A DNA stretch of 64,000 nucleotides from Serripes groenlandicus. Its lineage: Eukaryota; Mollusca; Bivalvia; Cardiida; Cardiidae. A program made the translations under genes and the position numbers. Under the pieces are notes generated by a model that was not told the origin of the DNA, did no database searches, and worked only from the letters and a program-made list of their open reading frames with translations. Positions 1 through 11,405 of the stretch are shown piece after piece (within the stretch, counting starts at the first letter, position 1; every line of letters starts with the position of its first letter). The stretch spans positions 55,139,782 to 55,203,781 of the forward strand of contig JASEVX010000013.1 in the NCBI GenBank assembly GCA_031761405.1, in the 5' to 3' direction.

Positions 1-918
1 TCGGCCGGACACTTTCGTAGAAGAAGATTTTTAACTTTTCACTATAGCCATATAAGGCAAAATAGCCCCGCCCCCCCTGGTGGCCATGTTTTTCAACCAA
101 TCAACTTGGATTGAAGGAATCTGATAGAAGGTCATACAAGGAATATTTCTACAAAACTATTTGAAAATCGGTCTGACACTTTGGGAGGAGAAGATTTTTT
201 AAGTTTTCACTATAGCCATATAAGGCAAAATAGCCCCGCCCCCTGGCAGCCATGTTTTTTGACCAATCAACATGGCTTGAAGGAATCTAATAGAGGGTCA
301 TCCAAGGAGCATTTCTACAAAATTATTTGAAAATCTGCCAACCAGTTTGGGAGAAGAAGATTTTTTAAGTTTTCACTATAGCCATATAAGGCAAAATAGC
401 CCTGCCCACTGGCGGCCATGTTTTTCGACCAATAAACATGGCTTGAAGGAATCTGATAGAAGGTCATCCAAGGAACATTTCCACAAAATTATTTGAAAAT
501 AGGCCTGACACTTTCGGAGGAGAAGATTTTTTAAGTTTTCACTATAGCCATATAAGGAAAAATAACCCTGCCCCCCCCTGGCGGCCATGTTTTTTGACCA
601 ATCAACATGGCTTGAAGGAATCTTATAGAGGGTCATCCAAGGAACATTTCTACAAAATTATTTGAAAATCTGCCAACCAGTTTGGGAGAAGAAGAATTTT
701 GAAGTTTTTTTTCATTTCGTTGCCATGGAAACCAGAATTCTGCATGGATCCCAAATATTTGAAGGAAATCTGGTGAGGTCATTGAGAGGATGCTTTCTGT
801 GAAGTTTCATCCAAATTGACCCACTGGTTACTGAGGAGAAGAAGTTGACGCACGACGGACGCCGGACAAAAGGCGATCACAATAACTCACCTTGAGCAAA
901 GCTCAGGTGAGCTAAAAA
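1..918 (+). repeat. 3' part of tandem-array element (~167-bp units)
   Basis: Four diverged units of about 167 bp; the landmark CCATGTTTTTC.ACCAATCAAC recurs near 84, 250, 417 and 586. They are followed by a unique segment with GTTGCCATGGAAACCAGAA, then a GACGGACGCCGGAC tract, a hairpin at 886-911 (CTCACCTTGAGC / GCTCAGGTGAG, one bulge) and a terminal CTAAAAA. The 5' end lies outside the window. Short open frames here are repeat-derived. It is related to the arrays at 18630 and 20873 but has a different 3' hairpin. Confidence 0.8.
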
Positions 919-1140
919 TATATATAAAAATGTATTACTACCAAAATCCTAGTATGTTAAAATTGATTCAGTTGTTAAACAGTTCAAATATAAAAGCATT
1001 AAAAGCCGTTGGAATATACTACATAAAAGCTAATGAAGAAAGAAAAAATAGATTAAACAATGTTATTTTATAAGAAGAAATTACAAGCATTATCGTGCAT
1101 TATTTCCGCAAAAAGTATTTTCATTATCTGTTGATTATCC

Positions 1141-1171
<31 letters not shown>

Positions 1172-1789
1172 CTGTGTATTATTCTATACTGTAGATGTTA
1201 TATATGTCTATTCATATTTTCATCAAAAGAGAGTGTTGAAAACTTTATATTTATCTAAATATATGTAAATAAGTATTTTCCTATTTTGTGTTATTTATAT
1301 TTATAAATATATGTGTTTATTTATAATTTCATGAAAAGAGTGTTAAAAACTGTATATTTAATTTGTATATTCATACTCATGTATGTTTAAATATGTTGTA
1401 TTTTGACGATGAACCATATGTGTTCAAGTCAATATTCTTGAATAAAGTTCTGTTCTGTTCTGTTCTGTTATAATTTGGCTCAATAATACCTGGGTAATTA
1501 GCAGTCAGTACTTTTACTGGCACATAATCATACATTGTTTGTCACATACATAACTTGAGAGCTGACGAAAGCAAAACATTCAATCTTTTCGACGTTGTCT
1601 TTTATGACGCGCTTATTTAATTAAATCTAATTATCACCAGCTTGGACGCACAAATATTTCTGGGGACGCAAACTTTCATTTCATGTGCATCCACGGAACG
1701 CATAAAAAAATCAAGAAGAAAGTCCAATCAATATAGATATTTTCCGCTGTCGGTCGCCAAAGTCGCAAATTGCCCAAAACAAATCAAAC
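919..1789. other. AT-rich DNA with no recognised gene
   Basis: Contains an (AT)n microsatellite at about 1140-1172 and a short TGTTC run (about 1448-1466). No reading frame with recognisable protein features was seen. Confidence 0.5.
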
Positions 1790-1866
1790 TTGCGAAAGAA
1801 AAAAAGAATTTGCGAAAATCGTTTGCGAAAGAAAAAAAGAATTTGCGAAAATCGTTTGCGAAAGAG
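1790..1866 (+). repeat. 36-bp tandem duplication
   Basis: TTGCGAAAGAAAAAAAGAAT... followed by TTGCGAAAATCG occurs twice in perfect register with a third partial copy. The short frames over it on both strands are by-products of the repeat. Confidence 0.6.
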
Positions 1867-2969
1867 AAAGTTTGAGCCACCATTTCGTTTATATAAATGC
1901 TCTAAGCGACGTATTTTTTTCCACAACGCAAGCGACTATCTATTTTGTTCTCTGTGTACAGAGTACCACGATTTTGGTCAAAGGGAAGTAAATCGGATCG
2001 GCTTGCCGGGAAGACAATTTTGTCCAGTGGATTTCAGATGAATATGTAAGACTGAAATTGTCACCCATTGGCAGTGTCCGACAAATCCATTGCCCGGAGC
2101 CCGCGGGCTACCACAATAATTGCCCGGGCTACTGTCATTTTCAAATGAAAGCCCGGCGGGCTACTGTTTATTCCCGTGTCTGGTAGCCCGGCTTAATTAC
2201 TTAACACACATGTCGTGTATAAACAGTGACTGTATGTTACATGCGAAAACCACTCGCTGTGACCATAAACAAATCAATATCAGTAGGCGGAGTTACCAAC
2301 CTGTCAGATCGAGTGGTTTCAGCCAACCGAATCGCTTCAGTAATAGACAATTAACGTGATATATATACCCATTACGGCGGTCCAATCATTAGTGACCATT
2401 GTTCCCTGGTGTTAATCCATGAATGATTGCGAATAACCAATGAAATTCAAATATTCCCTTAAACGTATTTTGATCCATATTTCTACTTTCGGTATGCGAT
2501 GTTTGCAAACTGGTGCAGACCGGTTCAGAAAGACGGAGAAGAAAATTGTCACCATGCAGAAGTTAATAAAATAAATTCGATCCAAATATTAAAGACAATA
2601 CAATACGACCGCTACACTTCTAGATCTTATCTTGTCGTTAATCAAATATGAAACACCTTCATAATCGACATAGTATGCGATATGTCAAAGAAAATGTTTG
2701 GGATGAAATCTATAATGAATAATAAATGCCCAATCACGGCTTTGTTTACCAAAATTAATTAGCATAACCGGCGGGAAAAAATCATATGACTTAATAATTG
2801 CGATTTCATTGGAAGAAATGAGAAATTGGGTCAATGACGTTAACGACCCGACGACCCCGATCAAGAGTGGACCCCGATGTTTACATTCAACGCTGTTTAC
2901 CGATTTCAAATTCTCAGTAGGGAACCATGATTAACATTGCGCAATTATCAAAATGGCGGCTATGTTGTG

Positions 2970-3029
2970 AATAATACCGTAACACATGAAACAAATTTAA
3001 CGTGTTACATGTGTTACGGTATTATTCGC
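2970..3029. repeat. Large imperfect palindrome
   Basis: GAATAATACCGTAACACATG is followed after about 20 bases by its inverse CATGTGTTACGGTATTATTC. It could fold into a ~20-bp stem. It may be the remnant of a small foldback element inside the hAT-type element. Confidence 0.7.
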
Positions 3030-3057
3030 GTCATTGTTTTTGACAATATTTTATGAT

Positions 3058-3276
3058 TTAACCCTTTCCCTCATACAACAATTCTGCAGCAGACGACTTT
3101 GAACATATTTTGTCAAAAAATAAAAAATATAATGGATAACCTATGACTAAGTGGAAAACATTGTGGTAAAAGGAGATATTGCTTGTTTTGATCAATTTCT
3201 TCTGTTGTCACTATGTTTTCAAAAAGCTGTCTGCTGCAGAGACGTCAGAGAGCGTCTATATGAGGGAAAGGGTTAA
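3058..3276. mobile_element. piggyBac-type MITE (TTAA-flanked), full copy
   Basis: TTAA CCCTTTCCCTCATA ... TATGAGGGAAAGGG TTAA: CCC-type inverted ends bounded by TTAA on both sides, the arrangement of piggyBac insertions. The core includes GACTTTGAACATATTTTGTC, AAAACATTGTGG and an inverted pair built on GGAGATATTGCTT / CAATTTCTTC. It is about 211 bp without the TTAA. Related partial copies occur at 13118, 23167, 27285, 47590, 49862, 54140, 57060 and 62040. Confidence 0.75.
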
Positions 3277-4231
3277 TAACTTCATTGAACCTGATAAATT
3301 TGACTTTTGGTTAATAAAATTGAATCTTATTTAATATGGCGTTCTTTGTAAAACTGACACTCGTATCGTATGCCCTGTTTCGGTGAGGGACCTAAATCGG
3401 TGACCTCCAATTTAAAGAGTTTATACTACATCATTTGATTTTTTGGTCTCAAGTTTAAACATTTCTGTCACTAGCTTTTAAATCTTTTGTAAATATGGAT
3501 AAAATACATACATTTTATGCAGAATATTTCAAATAACCTAGTGAAAAGTAATCTTGAAAATCTTTAGTACCAATTTTCTCCTATCTGTTAAGCTCTACCA
3601 AAAAGTATTTTTTCCAAATTTCATTTTTTTTAACTGAATGCTGCACTTCAGGTCTTTTGCAACACAGTCATGTTATTTGAAATGGTCATTACCCTTAAAT
3701 CATGTACATGGTGTGCTCTTAATATTATGTTTGTACAGAAGTAGAAAACAAAAATAATCATAAAACACTCATTGGCATCCGCGATATTTCGGGCTACCAG
3801 CTTCCAAATCTGGTAGCCCAGTGGGCTACCAAACAATTCTGAAATTTGTCGGACACTGCCCATTGGACAATAATGATTTTGCTGAAAGTTGAATTCTTTT
3901 TTTGAAAACTATATTATCCTGTGAGTGATTTGTAACCAAACCCTGGTCTGCTTTTGACTGTATTGACACCTTCAGAGTATTTTTTAGAACATCCTGTATT
4001 GTCTGAAATTTAGAGTGAAATTCAGTGCGGGATAAGGGTGACCTAGCATTTGACGTCATAGCTAAAAAAATGGTAGCATGAGCCCTGAGTTTCTGGTGCT
4101 GTAATGGTAGATATAAGAATGGACTTTGATTTAATACAGGTTTGTGGCTTCATTGAGATGTTGGGAAAGACCCATAACCCATAACGCTACAATGGTCGCC
4201 TATGTAAAATGAATTGCTTCCCTTTGACCTA

Positions 4232-5905
4232 AACAGGCTTTCATTTTTAGTAGGTTTTCACCCCTTTTTGCTCATCTTAGTCCGTTGTACTCATACTAAA
4301 CAGACGAAATTTTCAGACAAGCTAATTTAATCTGTCAGCAATAAAATGCTGGGGAAAATGACAGAAACCAACCCCCAGAAAGTTCCAAGAGGCTCAGATT
4401 AAGTAAGTAGGGGTTAGATCAATGTTATTGTTTTTGTTGTTCTCTGTCAGGCTTGGGTTAGAATGCTATAATGATAACCTGGGACTTTTGGGATGTCAAC
4501 CCATCCACATATTCAACAACATATTTGCCAGGTACATAACCTTTCTCTCACAAACCTTCAATTTCTTGCACCTCCAGCAGATCACCTGTCAGAACATTTT
4601 GGGAAAAGGGGCTAAATTCCTTTTAATGAGCAATATTTTCTTGTTCGCATTGTTTTATTTTTTACTAAAACCCGGGTTTTTGTCTATTTTGAACATCGCC
4701 TTGATCAGACGTGATTGAAACACATGCAAATAAATCTTTAAACAACTTCAGTCTATCATATAGAGTGCTGTAAATCCCCAAAAGCTTCAGATTTGTATGT
4801 AGACACAAATACTTTAAGAGTTACCTCCCTTTCATTTGTATTGAAACCGATAAAATGGCATGTTTTTCATCTAATTGTAGCATTATGATGTCACATTGAA
4901 CTCTTTTCAAGTGGAAATGCCTCACATTTTTTTCTCGGAGCATAACGATCATTGTTTTTGAACTTCTGTGGCAGGAAAAAGGGGGCTCTCGGACATCCCC
5001 GACAAATCGGGATCCACAGATGTTTTTTTTAGATCGAAATCTGTACCCTTCAAATCCTCGGTACAATTTCAATGACTGCAAATTATTGGGTGCTCTGTCA
5101 GGCAATAGAAATGCACTAGTTCCACACAATTTTCACCTATCCAAAGACCCCTTTTCTCATGTCGTTGCAGAAAAACCAACCAGAATTAAGTGTTTTAGGC
5201 CTAATTTTGCTAAGAAAAAGGGTTTTGTTCCCATATTTCTGTTTTTCAAATGCTTTAATTAATCCTAGAGGCTTCTTAACTATTTACTGAGTCATTGATG
5301 TAAAAGAAGCCACCTCTGCTTTCATAGTTCTTACAGCAAAGCACTCTTATATGGTCACATTCATGTAATTTTGACTCTGCACCCTTTACTTTCTTTGTCA
5401 TAGAATAGACAACATAAAGGTGTTGAGTACTGTATATCTGGGCTATTACAGTGTTATTTAGTACCATGAAACAGTTCAACTTCTTTGTGAATCAAATTAA
5501 TTCCAAAACAGCATTTTAAGTGAGAAATATCATCTAAATATTGTTTTTTCAAGCGAAAAATGGGAGATCATGTCTTTAAAAGGTAATTAAAATTAGATAG
5601 ATTGAAATTTTATATAAAATATACACATTGACATGTTGAACAAACTCATTCAAAGAGAAAGCCATCATAAAATACTTTTCAGCATGATAAAACAAGACAC
5701 AAATTAAACGCTGAAAACATTCAATCATAAATAAAGAATGCTATCAATATGTCAGAAAAGAACACAGTACAGTGTAAAGGGTAATTGCTATATTTTGCTA
5801 ACCATTGATCAAAATCAACCGAAAACTTTGAACACTTATCCGCATTAATCATTCGTTTACTTAAATGGTTTTGTTATGCGGTTGGTCGAAAAAACACGTT
5901 CACTT
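4232..5905. other. Unassigned AT-rich DNA between two MITE-1 copies
   Basis: Several open frames of 70-100 codons occur but lack recognisable motifs, Met context or codon bias, and several overlap on opposite strands. I see nothing supportable as a gene. Confidence 0.4.
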
Positions 5906-6368
5906 TAGGTCAAAGGGAAGTAAATCGGATCGGCTTGCCGGGAAGACAATTTTGTCCAGGGGATTTCAGATGAATATGTAAGACTGAAATTGTCACCCAT
6001 TGGACAATAATGATTTTGCTGAAAGTTGAATTCTTTTTTTGAAAACTATATTATCCTGTGAGTGATTTGTAACCAAACCCTGGTCTGCTTTTGACTGTAT
6101 TGACACCTTCAGAGTATTTTTTAGAACATCCTGTATTGTCTGAAATTTAGAGTGAAATTCAGTGCGGGATAAGGGTGACCTAGCATTTGACGTCATAGCT
6201 AAAAAAATGGTAGCATGAGCCCTGAGTTTCTCGTGCTGTAATGGTAGATATAAGAACGGACTTTGATTTAATACAGGTTTGTGGCTTCATTGAGATGTTG
6301 GGAAAGACCCATAACCCATAAAGCTACAATGGTCGCCTATGTAAAATGAATTGCTTCCCTTTGACCTA
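5906..6368 (+). mobile_element. MITE-1, copy 2 (intact, 463 bp)
   Basis: Starts TAGGTCAAAGGGAAGTAAAT and ends ATTGCTTCCCTTTGACCTA, ~17-bp imperfect inverted ends, with a possible 4-bp duplication ACTT (5902-5905 and 6369-6372). It serves as the reference copy showing the empty site of the hAT-type insertion in copy 1. Inverted copies lie at 10938 and 11406. Confidence 0.75.
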
Positions 6369-7934
6369 ACTTTAGCAGGTAACTAGTCTTGATATTTCAC
6401 AATGTAATGGTCAAGTTACTGTGTGATTGGAGGTTTTTCACACGTTTAATCAGGTTTATTGGACGAATTAAGTGTTATGCCCGATTAAGAAATGTTGTTA
6501 TTGTCAATGAAAGGTTAACCGTTTGCTCTTTGATTGGACATATTTTTTAATTGAACATGTTTTCGTCCGTAATCAAGATTACGTTTGTCTAAACACTTTC
6601 GGATGCAGACAATTTAACAAAATGATTTCAAATGTGGAGTTCGAAGGTTTTCTGACACGCCAATGAAAATGATTTTAAGACCTATATAAACTGAATCGAA
6701 ATGACGATCAACGCTGTAATCTCGCCAAATAGTTAACGCATTACTCTGCACAGCGTAAACACAATCAAATCACTCATTCAGTACCATTCTAAAAATGACT
6801 TCCGAACGTAAGATAGATTGTCTTCATTCTGAACCTTCTGCAAAATACGAAAATAATCAAGCTTATGCCAGAGACTTTCATGGAAATGACTAGCTCAGTT
6901 ATGATCCTGTATCAAAGTTCATGCAATACAACATGTATAATTTGTATTAAAACACAAATTAAGCAATGTAGAAACATTTCCACCTCTTGATATACAGTCC
7001 TAGAGAAAGAAAATGACAACTGTGTACTTCGCTGCAAAGCAAATCTTCTTATGATAGTTACTGTAGCATACTAAATAACATAATAGCTATTAGTAAATGA
7101 AATAAAAGAAGAAACAATTTATTTAATCTTACTGTCCCTTTTTAAAACCCTTTGTCAATTTAATTGATTTTTCCATTTAAAAACAGAATGGCACCAAATA
7201 CAATGCACTAACTTTCAGCAATTGACTCTTGCAAGGCATGCAACTTTATGTGAACATCAAATGCTTGTACAAATTACGCACCAGGTTTACAACAAGACCT
7301 GCACACAGTACACCAACAATGTGATAGCAAACAAGATGCAGCTGCCAAAATCTTATTCAAGACTCTTCATTAATGATTATTTGTTAGATGGTTCATTTTA
7401 ATAAATTCAAAGGTATATTACCACCGACGTGAGATTCTATAAAATTGTCCTGAAAATTAGGACTCGCACCTTCAATTTTGGGACTCACAGAATTTTAGTT
7501 CAGCGAGTCCTGGGACTCACTGGTTGTAATTTGTAAAAAAATCACTGATTTAATGACATAGCCCACATTTGCTTTAAAATGTGATTCTTTTTCACATTAT
7601 TTTATATGTATCATACACTGAAAAGTCAGTTTTGGCATAAATCTGTTCCAAATGTTAGCAGCAATTTTATTGTCTCATAGGTATATACCTTTTCCTACAC
7701 TGTTGTCTTATCATTTTATTATTGTTTTTTTGACAGCTGAGCAGGTCCAGTCCTTGATAAGGGACTCAAATGTGCTAGTCTAATAGGTTTTGGGTGACAT
7801 ATTGACCTCCATGGAAGGGGCTCTTTGTGTCTCAGACATGACTCAGTCTGTATTAAGCAAGCCTTTAGGCAACATTAAAACAGGATACATACTTATTTGT
7901 TCATATAAATTGAGTTTTTGGAGGTTTTTCATCA
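6369..7934. other. Unassigned AT-rich DNA
   Basis: No convincing coding region. The segment at about 7420-7520 has repeated GGACTCGC/GGACTCAC motifs. It may include promoter or 5' intron sequence of the downstream transposase remnant, but nothing shows this directly. Confidence 0.35.
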
Positions 7935-8062
7935 TGAAAGGTGACAAGAAACGGAGAAAATCCATGTTCAAACGTGGAAATAAATGTGGGTCGGGACGTC
8001 AAAGTGTTTCTAAAGTGACTCCTAACAGTGAATATGTAAGACCGACTGCAAGGAGGCTGAAT
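7935..8062 (+). pseudogene. Candidate 5' coding exon of Mutator-like gene
   Basis: An open frame starting MKGDKKRRKSMFKRGNKCGS and continuing to SEYVRPTARR is strongly basic and ends at 8062. It resembles the Lys/Arg-rich start with F-K-x-G and YVRPT motifs that I recall from bivalve Mutator-like domain proteins. The following 150 bp reads on in shifted frames up to a GTGAGT donor near 8212, so if it is the first exon it is already damaged. Low confidence: the assignment rests on composition and position only. Confidence 0.3.
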
Positions 8063-8651
8063 TAATTGATGTAGACCAAGTTGTTCATGACGCAATGGCA
8101 TAGATCTACGTCAACTTCAACAGACCAGAAGCCAGACGTCATGTTGTTGCGCCCCAGACTCAAACAGCCAGAGTACAAGTGTACTTGAAGCAGAAAGACA
8201 AGTTATTTTGGGTGAGTACACATTATACAGCATAGAAATATACCTTTAAACTGACATTGACTTGATATCTGCAATTTTGAGAGATAAATAAGGAGTTGAA
8301 ACTGCACTTAATTCTTCAAGTTTACCGTCAAAGGGAGATAACTCAGTAGACCTTATGCACACAAAGCTAATTCAAGAGGTTTTCAGTTCTGATCTCCCAT
8401 GATATTCCATATACAGACTCAGTCAAACCCAAAACACATGAAGGAAATACAATAATTGAGTCAATCCATAGGTTAACTTTAAGAGAGAAAACATCCTGGG
8501 AAAAGGAGATATTGCTCAATATAATAATTTCCACCTTTTTCCGCAATAATTTCAAATTATGCCTGCTGCAGAAGTGTTTACATAGGAGAATAGGTCATGT
8601 AAATTTATTAACAAAATGAGGAATCAGGCTTGTTTTTATACTCAATTTCAG

Positions 8652-10337
8652 CCAGGAGCATGACTGCTACAAAATATTTCACGTCGCAAAGCTCTTAAAG
8701 ATGTTTAATATGGTTATTATGGAGCACAGGGCCAGTTTTCCAAACTGTCAAGGGAATCTCACACTCGACAAGAAAAGTGAAGACCGAAGAGGTCTCGTTT
8801 GGAGGGAGAGAATGACATGTTGCACATGTTTATATGTGTCTAAAATGCACATGGTTTACACAGAGGTATCTTCCCCAACAAAGAGACGAGGTCGCAAGAT
8901 GGCTACAGCAAATCCGGGCTTAAATATAGCGTTGACTCAAACCCTGATTGGGGGATCTAGTCTCGATCGACTTTTGGCTGGTGGAAATATTGGGGGCCCA
9001 TCACGTCGGGGCTTAACAAACAGTAGCAAAGCAGCTAGTGAAGTCATTGTTGCTGAGAATAAGGCTGACATGTCCAAAAGACTGCAGCAGTTGCGAAAAA
9101 TTAACCGGTGGCAAGGTCGGCCAGAAAATGAGATTCCTGTGCAGGTAGACGGCGTATATAACAACAACCTTTATTCTGGAGCTGGAAGAACCCCATTTCA
9201 GCCCGCAACCCAGTGCATTGTAACAGTGCCGGAAAATATCACCCCACGTAAGCAGTTGGTGGCAGTCGAGGCAGTCAGTAAATTATGCTCCAAGCATGGT
9301 TTTCACACAAAGGAGGATGTAGGGCAGTGTGATATTCAGGACGGTAAATGTTTAGCAACTGTCAGTATGGAGACTAATACTGGGGACGAGCAACAATGGG
9401 CCGAAACATGCTTCCGCAACCTTAAAAATAACGGCATGGAGGTGAAATTTGTAACGACAGATGGGGATGGAAAATCGTTTCAGGCGGCACGCCAGCTCCA
9501 CGCGTCTGGATATACAAAAACTATTCCTGTGCACTAACTTGACACAAGGCATCTTGGTGCTAATCGGCGAAAGTACATCAAAGCATCAAACAAGGTTACC
9601 ACAATCATGCCAGTGAAAATCAAGGCATATCGGCAGTACACACAAAACAGGTTTGCATTAGATATGAGCAAACGCTGTCAGGCTGAACTTCATTATATCA
9701 TCAAGAAGAAATCGAAAAATATCCTAGACGACACGCCCGTCATGATATCCACTATAAAGCAATGCTTTGCAGGGAACCATTGTCTGTGCAGGATAAATTC
9801 AGCTGTGTGCAAAGGGGAAACGAACAATAACAACACATATTTTTTTATCCAGCACATTCAAAATAGACATAAAGAAGGAGGAGAACGAGAAAATCTTCTC
9901 TGGAGATGATTGAATATCACCTGGGGGATGAAACGGTCCAACTAACCAGGCTAAATACCAACACACAGAAAGTCGAGGGGACAAATAGAGCCATTAAACG
10001 TTCCTTACCCAAAGACAAGACGTTTTCCAGGAACTTCCAGTCACGTGCACACAGTGCCCTAGTACACTCTGTCAATAATGGACCCGGAAATTCCTTGCGC
10101 AAACTTTGTTCTGCTGCCGGATGTGCAATTCCTTCAGGAAGAAGTGCTGACTGTCAGCTCGAGTCGCTCCAAACTTACTCTGAAGAGAAAAAAACATGCG
10201 AAAAGTCCATTGAATTCAAATTGAAGCGTAAGCTACGAAGACAGCGGCTATTCGAACTGTACGAAAAGCATCGTGAGCAGAAAAAGTATGTGAAAAATAA
10301 ACTGACGGGCGGCACATCTATGAAAAACACCGACTAA
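8652..10337 (+). pseudogene. Mutator-like (MULE) transposase, inactivated
   Basis: The reading frame opens after a splice-acceptor-like TTTCAG at 8646-8651 and is colinear with the Mutator-like transposase domain family common in bivalves. Visible landmarks: CQGNLTLDK, RRGLVWRERMTCCTC (knuckle-like Cys), VDGVYNNNLYSGAGRTPFQ (probable first catalytic Asp at the DG), KLCSKHG, VTTDGDGKSF (second acidic site), LDTRHLGANRRKYIK, LDMSKRCQAEL, CFAGNHCLCR, LNTNTQKVEGTNRAIKRSLP, and FSRNFQSRAHSA with VNNGPG. Two lesions are clear: an in-frame TAA at 9535-9537, after which the same frame continues with family sequence, and a frameshift near 9905 into the frame ending at 10337. The role would be DDE transposition in the nucleus. 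This copy cannot encode a full protein. Confidence 0.8.
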
Positions 10338-10444
10338 GACCGCAAAATCTGCCACACATTATACAAGTCGGGTCCAACACTGACCATGATGGATATGCTA
10401 GGAAACAAATGAAGTTGAGGCGAAGAAGAAGTAGTGTACCTACA

Positions 10445-10801
10445 TCAGAAGATGCATGCATGCTTGTGCCCAAGGCAGGACCCTCTGGCCACACACTGAC
10501 AACGCCCATTGTTAATATAATGAGGTTCAACTGTTAGATGACCTTCTTTTATGCATCTCTTATTGTGACAGAGGTGACTGACATCCATGCAATTTTCATA
10601 TGTGTCAACCTCTACCAGCTCGGACCCATGTCTAATCATCAAGATCAACCGCTGAACACGGGTCTGTGTACATCTGCCATCAGGCCAAGTAACCCTCTTG
10701 GCAGGATAACCATCCCTGTCTGTGTAACCCATCCACTCCAGGCATTCTAACCCTCCCCCCGGGGACCTAGAGTGTTTTTCTATGGCATTCTCCAGCTTTA
10801 G
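10445..10801 (-). CDS. I-PpoI-type His-Cys-box homing endonuclease (probable)
   Basis: The frame runs from 10801 to a stop at 10445; the first Met is at 10732. It contains GGLECLEWMGYTDRDGYPAK and, near the C-terminus, SHLCHNKRCIKEGHL, EPHYINNGRC and CVARGSCLGHKHACIF. The spacing H-x-C-x4-C-x4-H, then Asn nine residues later, then a second Cys/His cluster, matches the I-PpoI zinc sites and catalytic His98/Asn119 as I remember them, with one Cys off by one position. Upstream the same frame continues past a single TAG (10802-10804) to Met codons at 10825 and 10858, so either the start is internal, an exon begins here, or the gene has a nonsense mutation. It would be a nuclear double-strand DNA endonuclease. 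It is convergent with the MULE remnant 108 bp away. Confidence 0.72.
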   Translation of the reverse strand, partial: LKLENAIEKHSRSPGGGLECLEWMGYTDRDGYPAKRVTWPDGRCTQTRVQRLILMIRHGSELVEVDTYENCMDVSHLCHNKRCIKEGHLTVEPHYINNGRCQCVARGSCLGHKHACIF

Positions 10802-10937
10802 CTAAAACTTGTATGGATATTCCATTTCAGAAACGTTTGATGATGAATGTCTCAACATTTCGTCTGTATACAAGGAATACAAGTGATGAAAATGAGCGAA
10901 AAGGGGGAAAAAGTACTGAAAACTAAGCCCTGCTTTA

Positions 10938-11403
10938 TGTCAAATGGAAGTAAATCATTTTCCATAGGCGACCGTTATAGCATTATAGGTTATGGTTCAT
11001 TACTAGCAAATTAATTAACACATATTATATACCTGTATCAAACTAAAGTTCATTCTTAGAACTACCAAAAAAGCAAAACAAACTCACATGTTCACCGTTT
11101 ATTGACAGAGCTAGGAGGCCAAATCAAAGGTGACCCTTATCCCGCACTGAAATTTACTTTCAATTTCAGAAAATACAGCATGTTCTGAAAATGGCTCTTA
11201 ATGTGTCAATATAGCTAGAAGCAAACACTATTTTTATTATAAATCAGTCACAGTTTATTTTAAATTAATAAACAACACTTTCAACTTCCAACAAAATCAT
11301 TATTGTCCAATGGGAGACAACTTCAATCCCATATAATCATCTAAAAATCCCTGGACAAAATTGTCTGCCCAGCAAGCCAATCCGATTTACTTCCCTTTGA
11401 CCT
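10938..11403 (-). mobile_element. MITE-1, copy 3 (inverted)
   Basis: Reverse-oriented relative of 5906-6368: it begins GTCAAATGGAAGTAAATCATTTTC and ends CCAATCCGATTTACTTCCC followed by TTTGACC. It is more diverged than the two left copies and has small indels. It abuts copy 4 across TT. Confidence 0.7.
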
Positions 11404-11405
11404 TT

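Larger units (their letters stand above)
2072..3858. mobile_element. Non-autonomous hAT-type element with 8-bp TSD
   Basis: The ends are CAGTGTCCGACAAAT and its inverse ATTTGTCGGACACTG. They are flanked by a perfect 8-bp duplication CCCATTGG (2064-2071 and 3859-3866), and the empty site is preserved in the MITE at 5906-6368. CAGTG ends with an 8-bp duplication are the hAT signature. GGGCTACC/GGTAGCCC motifs cluster just inside both ends (about 2103-2190 and 3791-3832), as expected for subterminal transposase sites. No transposase frame is present, so movement would depend on a partner in trans. It contains a palindrome (2970-3029) and a piggyBac-type MITE (3058-3276). Confidence 0.85.
1974..4231 (+). 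mobile_element. MITE-1, copy 1 (interrupted)
   Basis: Outer ends GGTCAAAGGGAAGTAAAT and TTGCTTCCCTTTGACCTA are inverted. The body matches the uninterrupted copy at 5906-6368 almost base for base. It is split after CACCCATTGG by the hAT-type insertion at 2072-3858, and the sequence resumes at 3867. No clear target duplication is visible for this copy. Confidence 0.75.
5906..11403. mobile_element. Possible MULE bounded by long inverted repeats
   Basis: The ~463-bp forward repeat at 5906-6368 and its inverted relative at 10938-11403 bracket 4.6 kb holding a Mutator-like transposase pseudogene and a homing-endonuclease gene. Mutator-like elements commonly have terminal inverted repeats of hundreds of bases, so the repeats may be the TIRs of one element. 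Against this, each repeat also looks like an independent MITE with its own short inverted ends, and no 9-bp duplication is visible. Confidence 0.35.
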
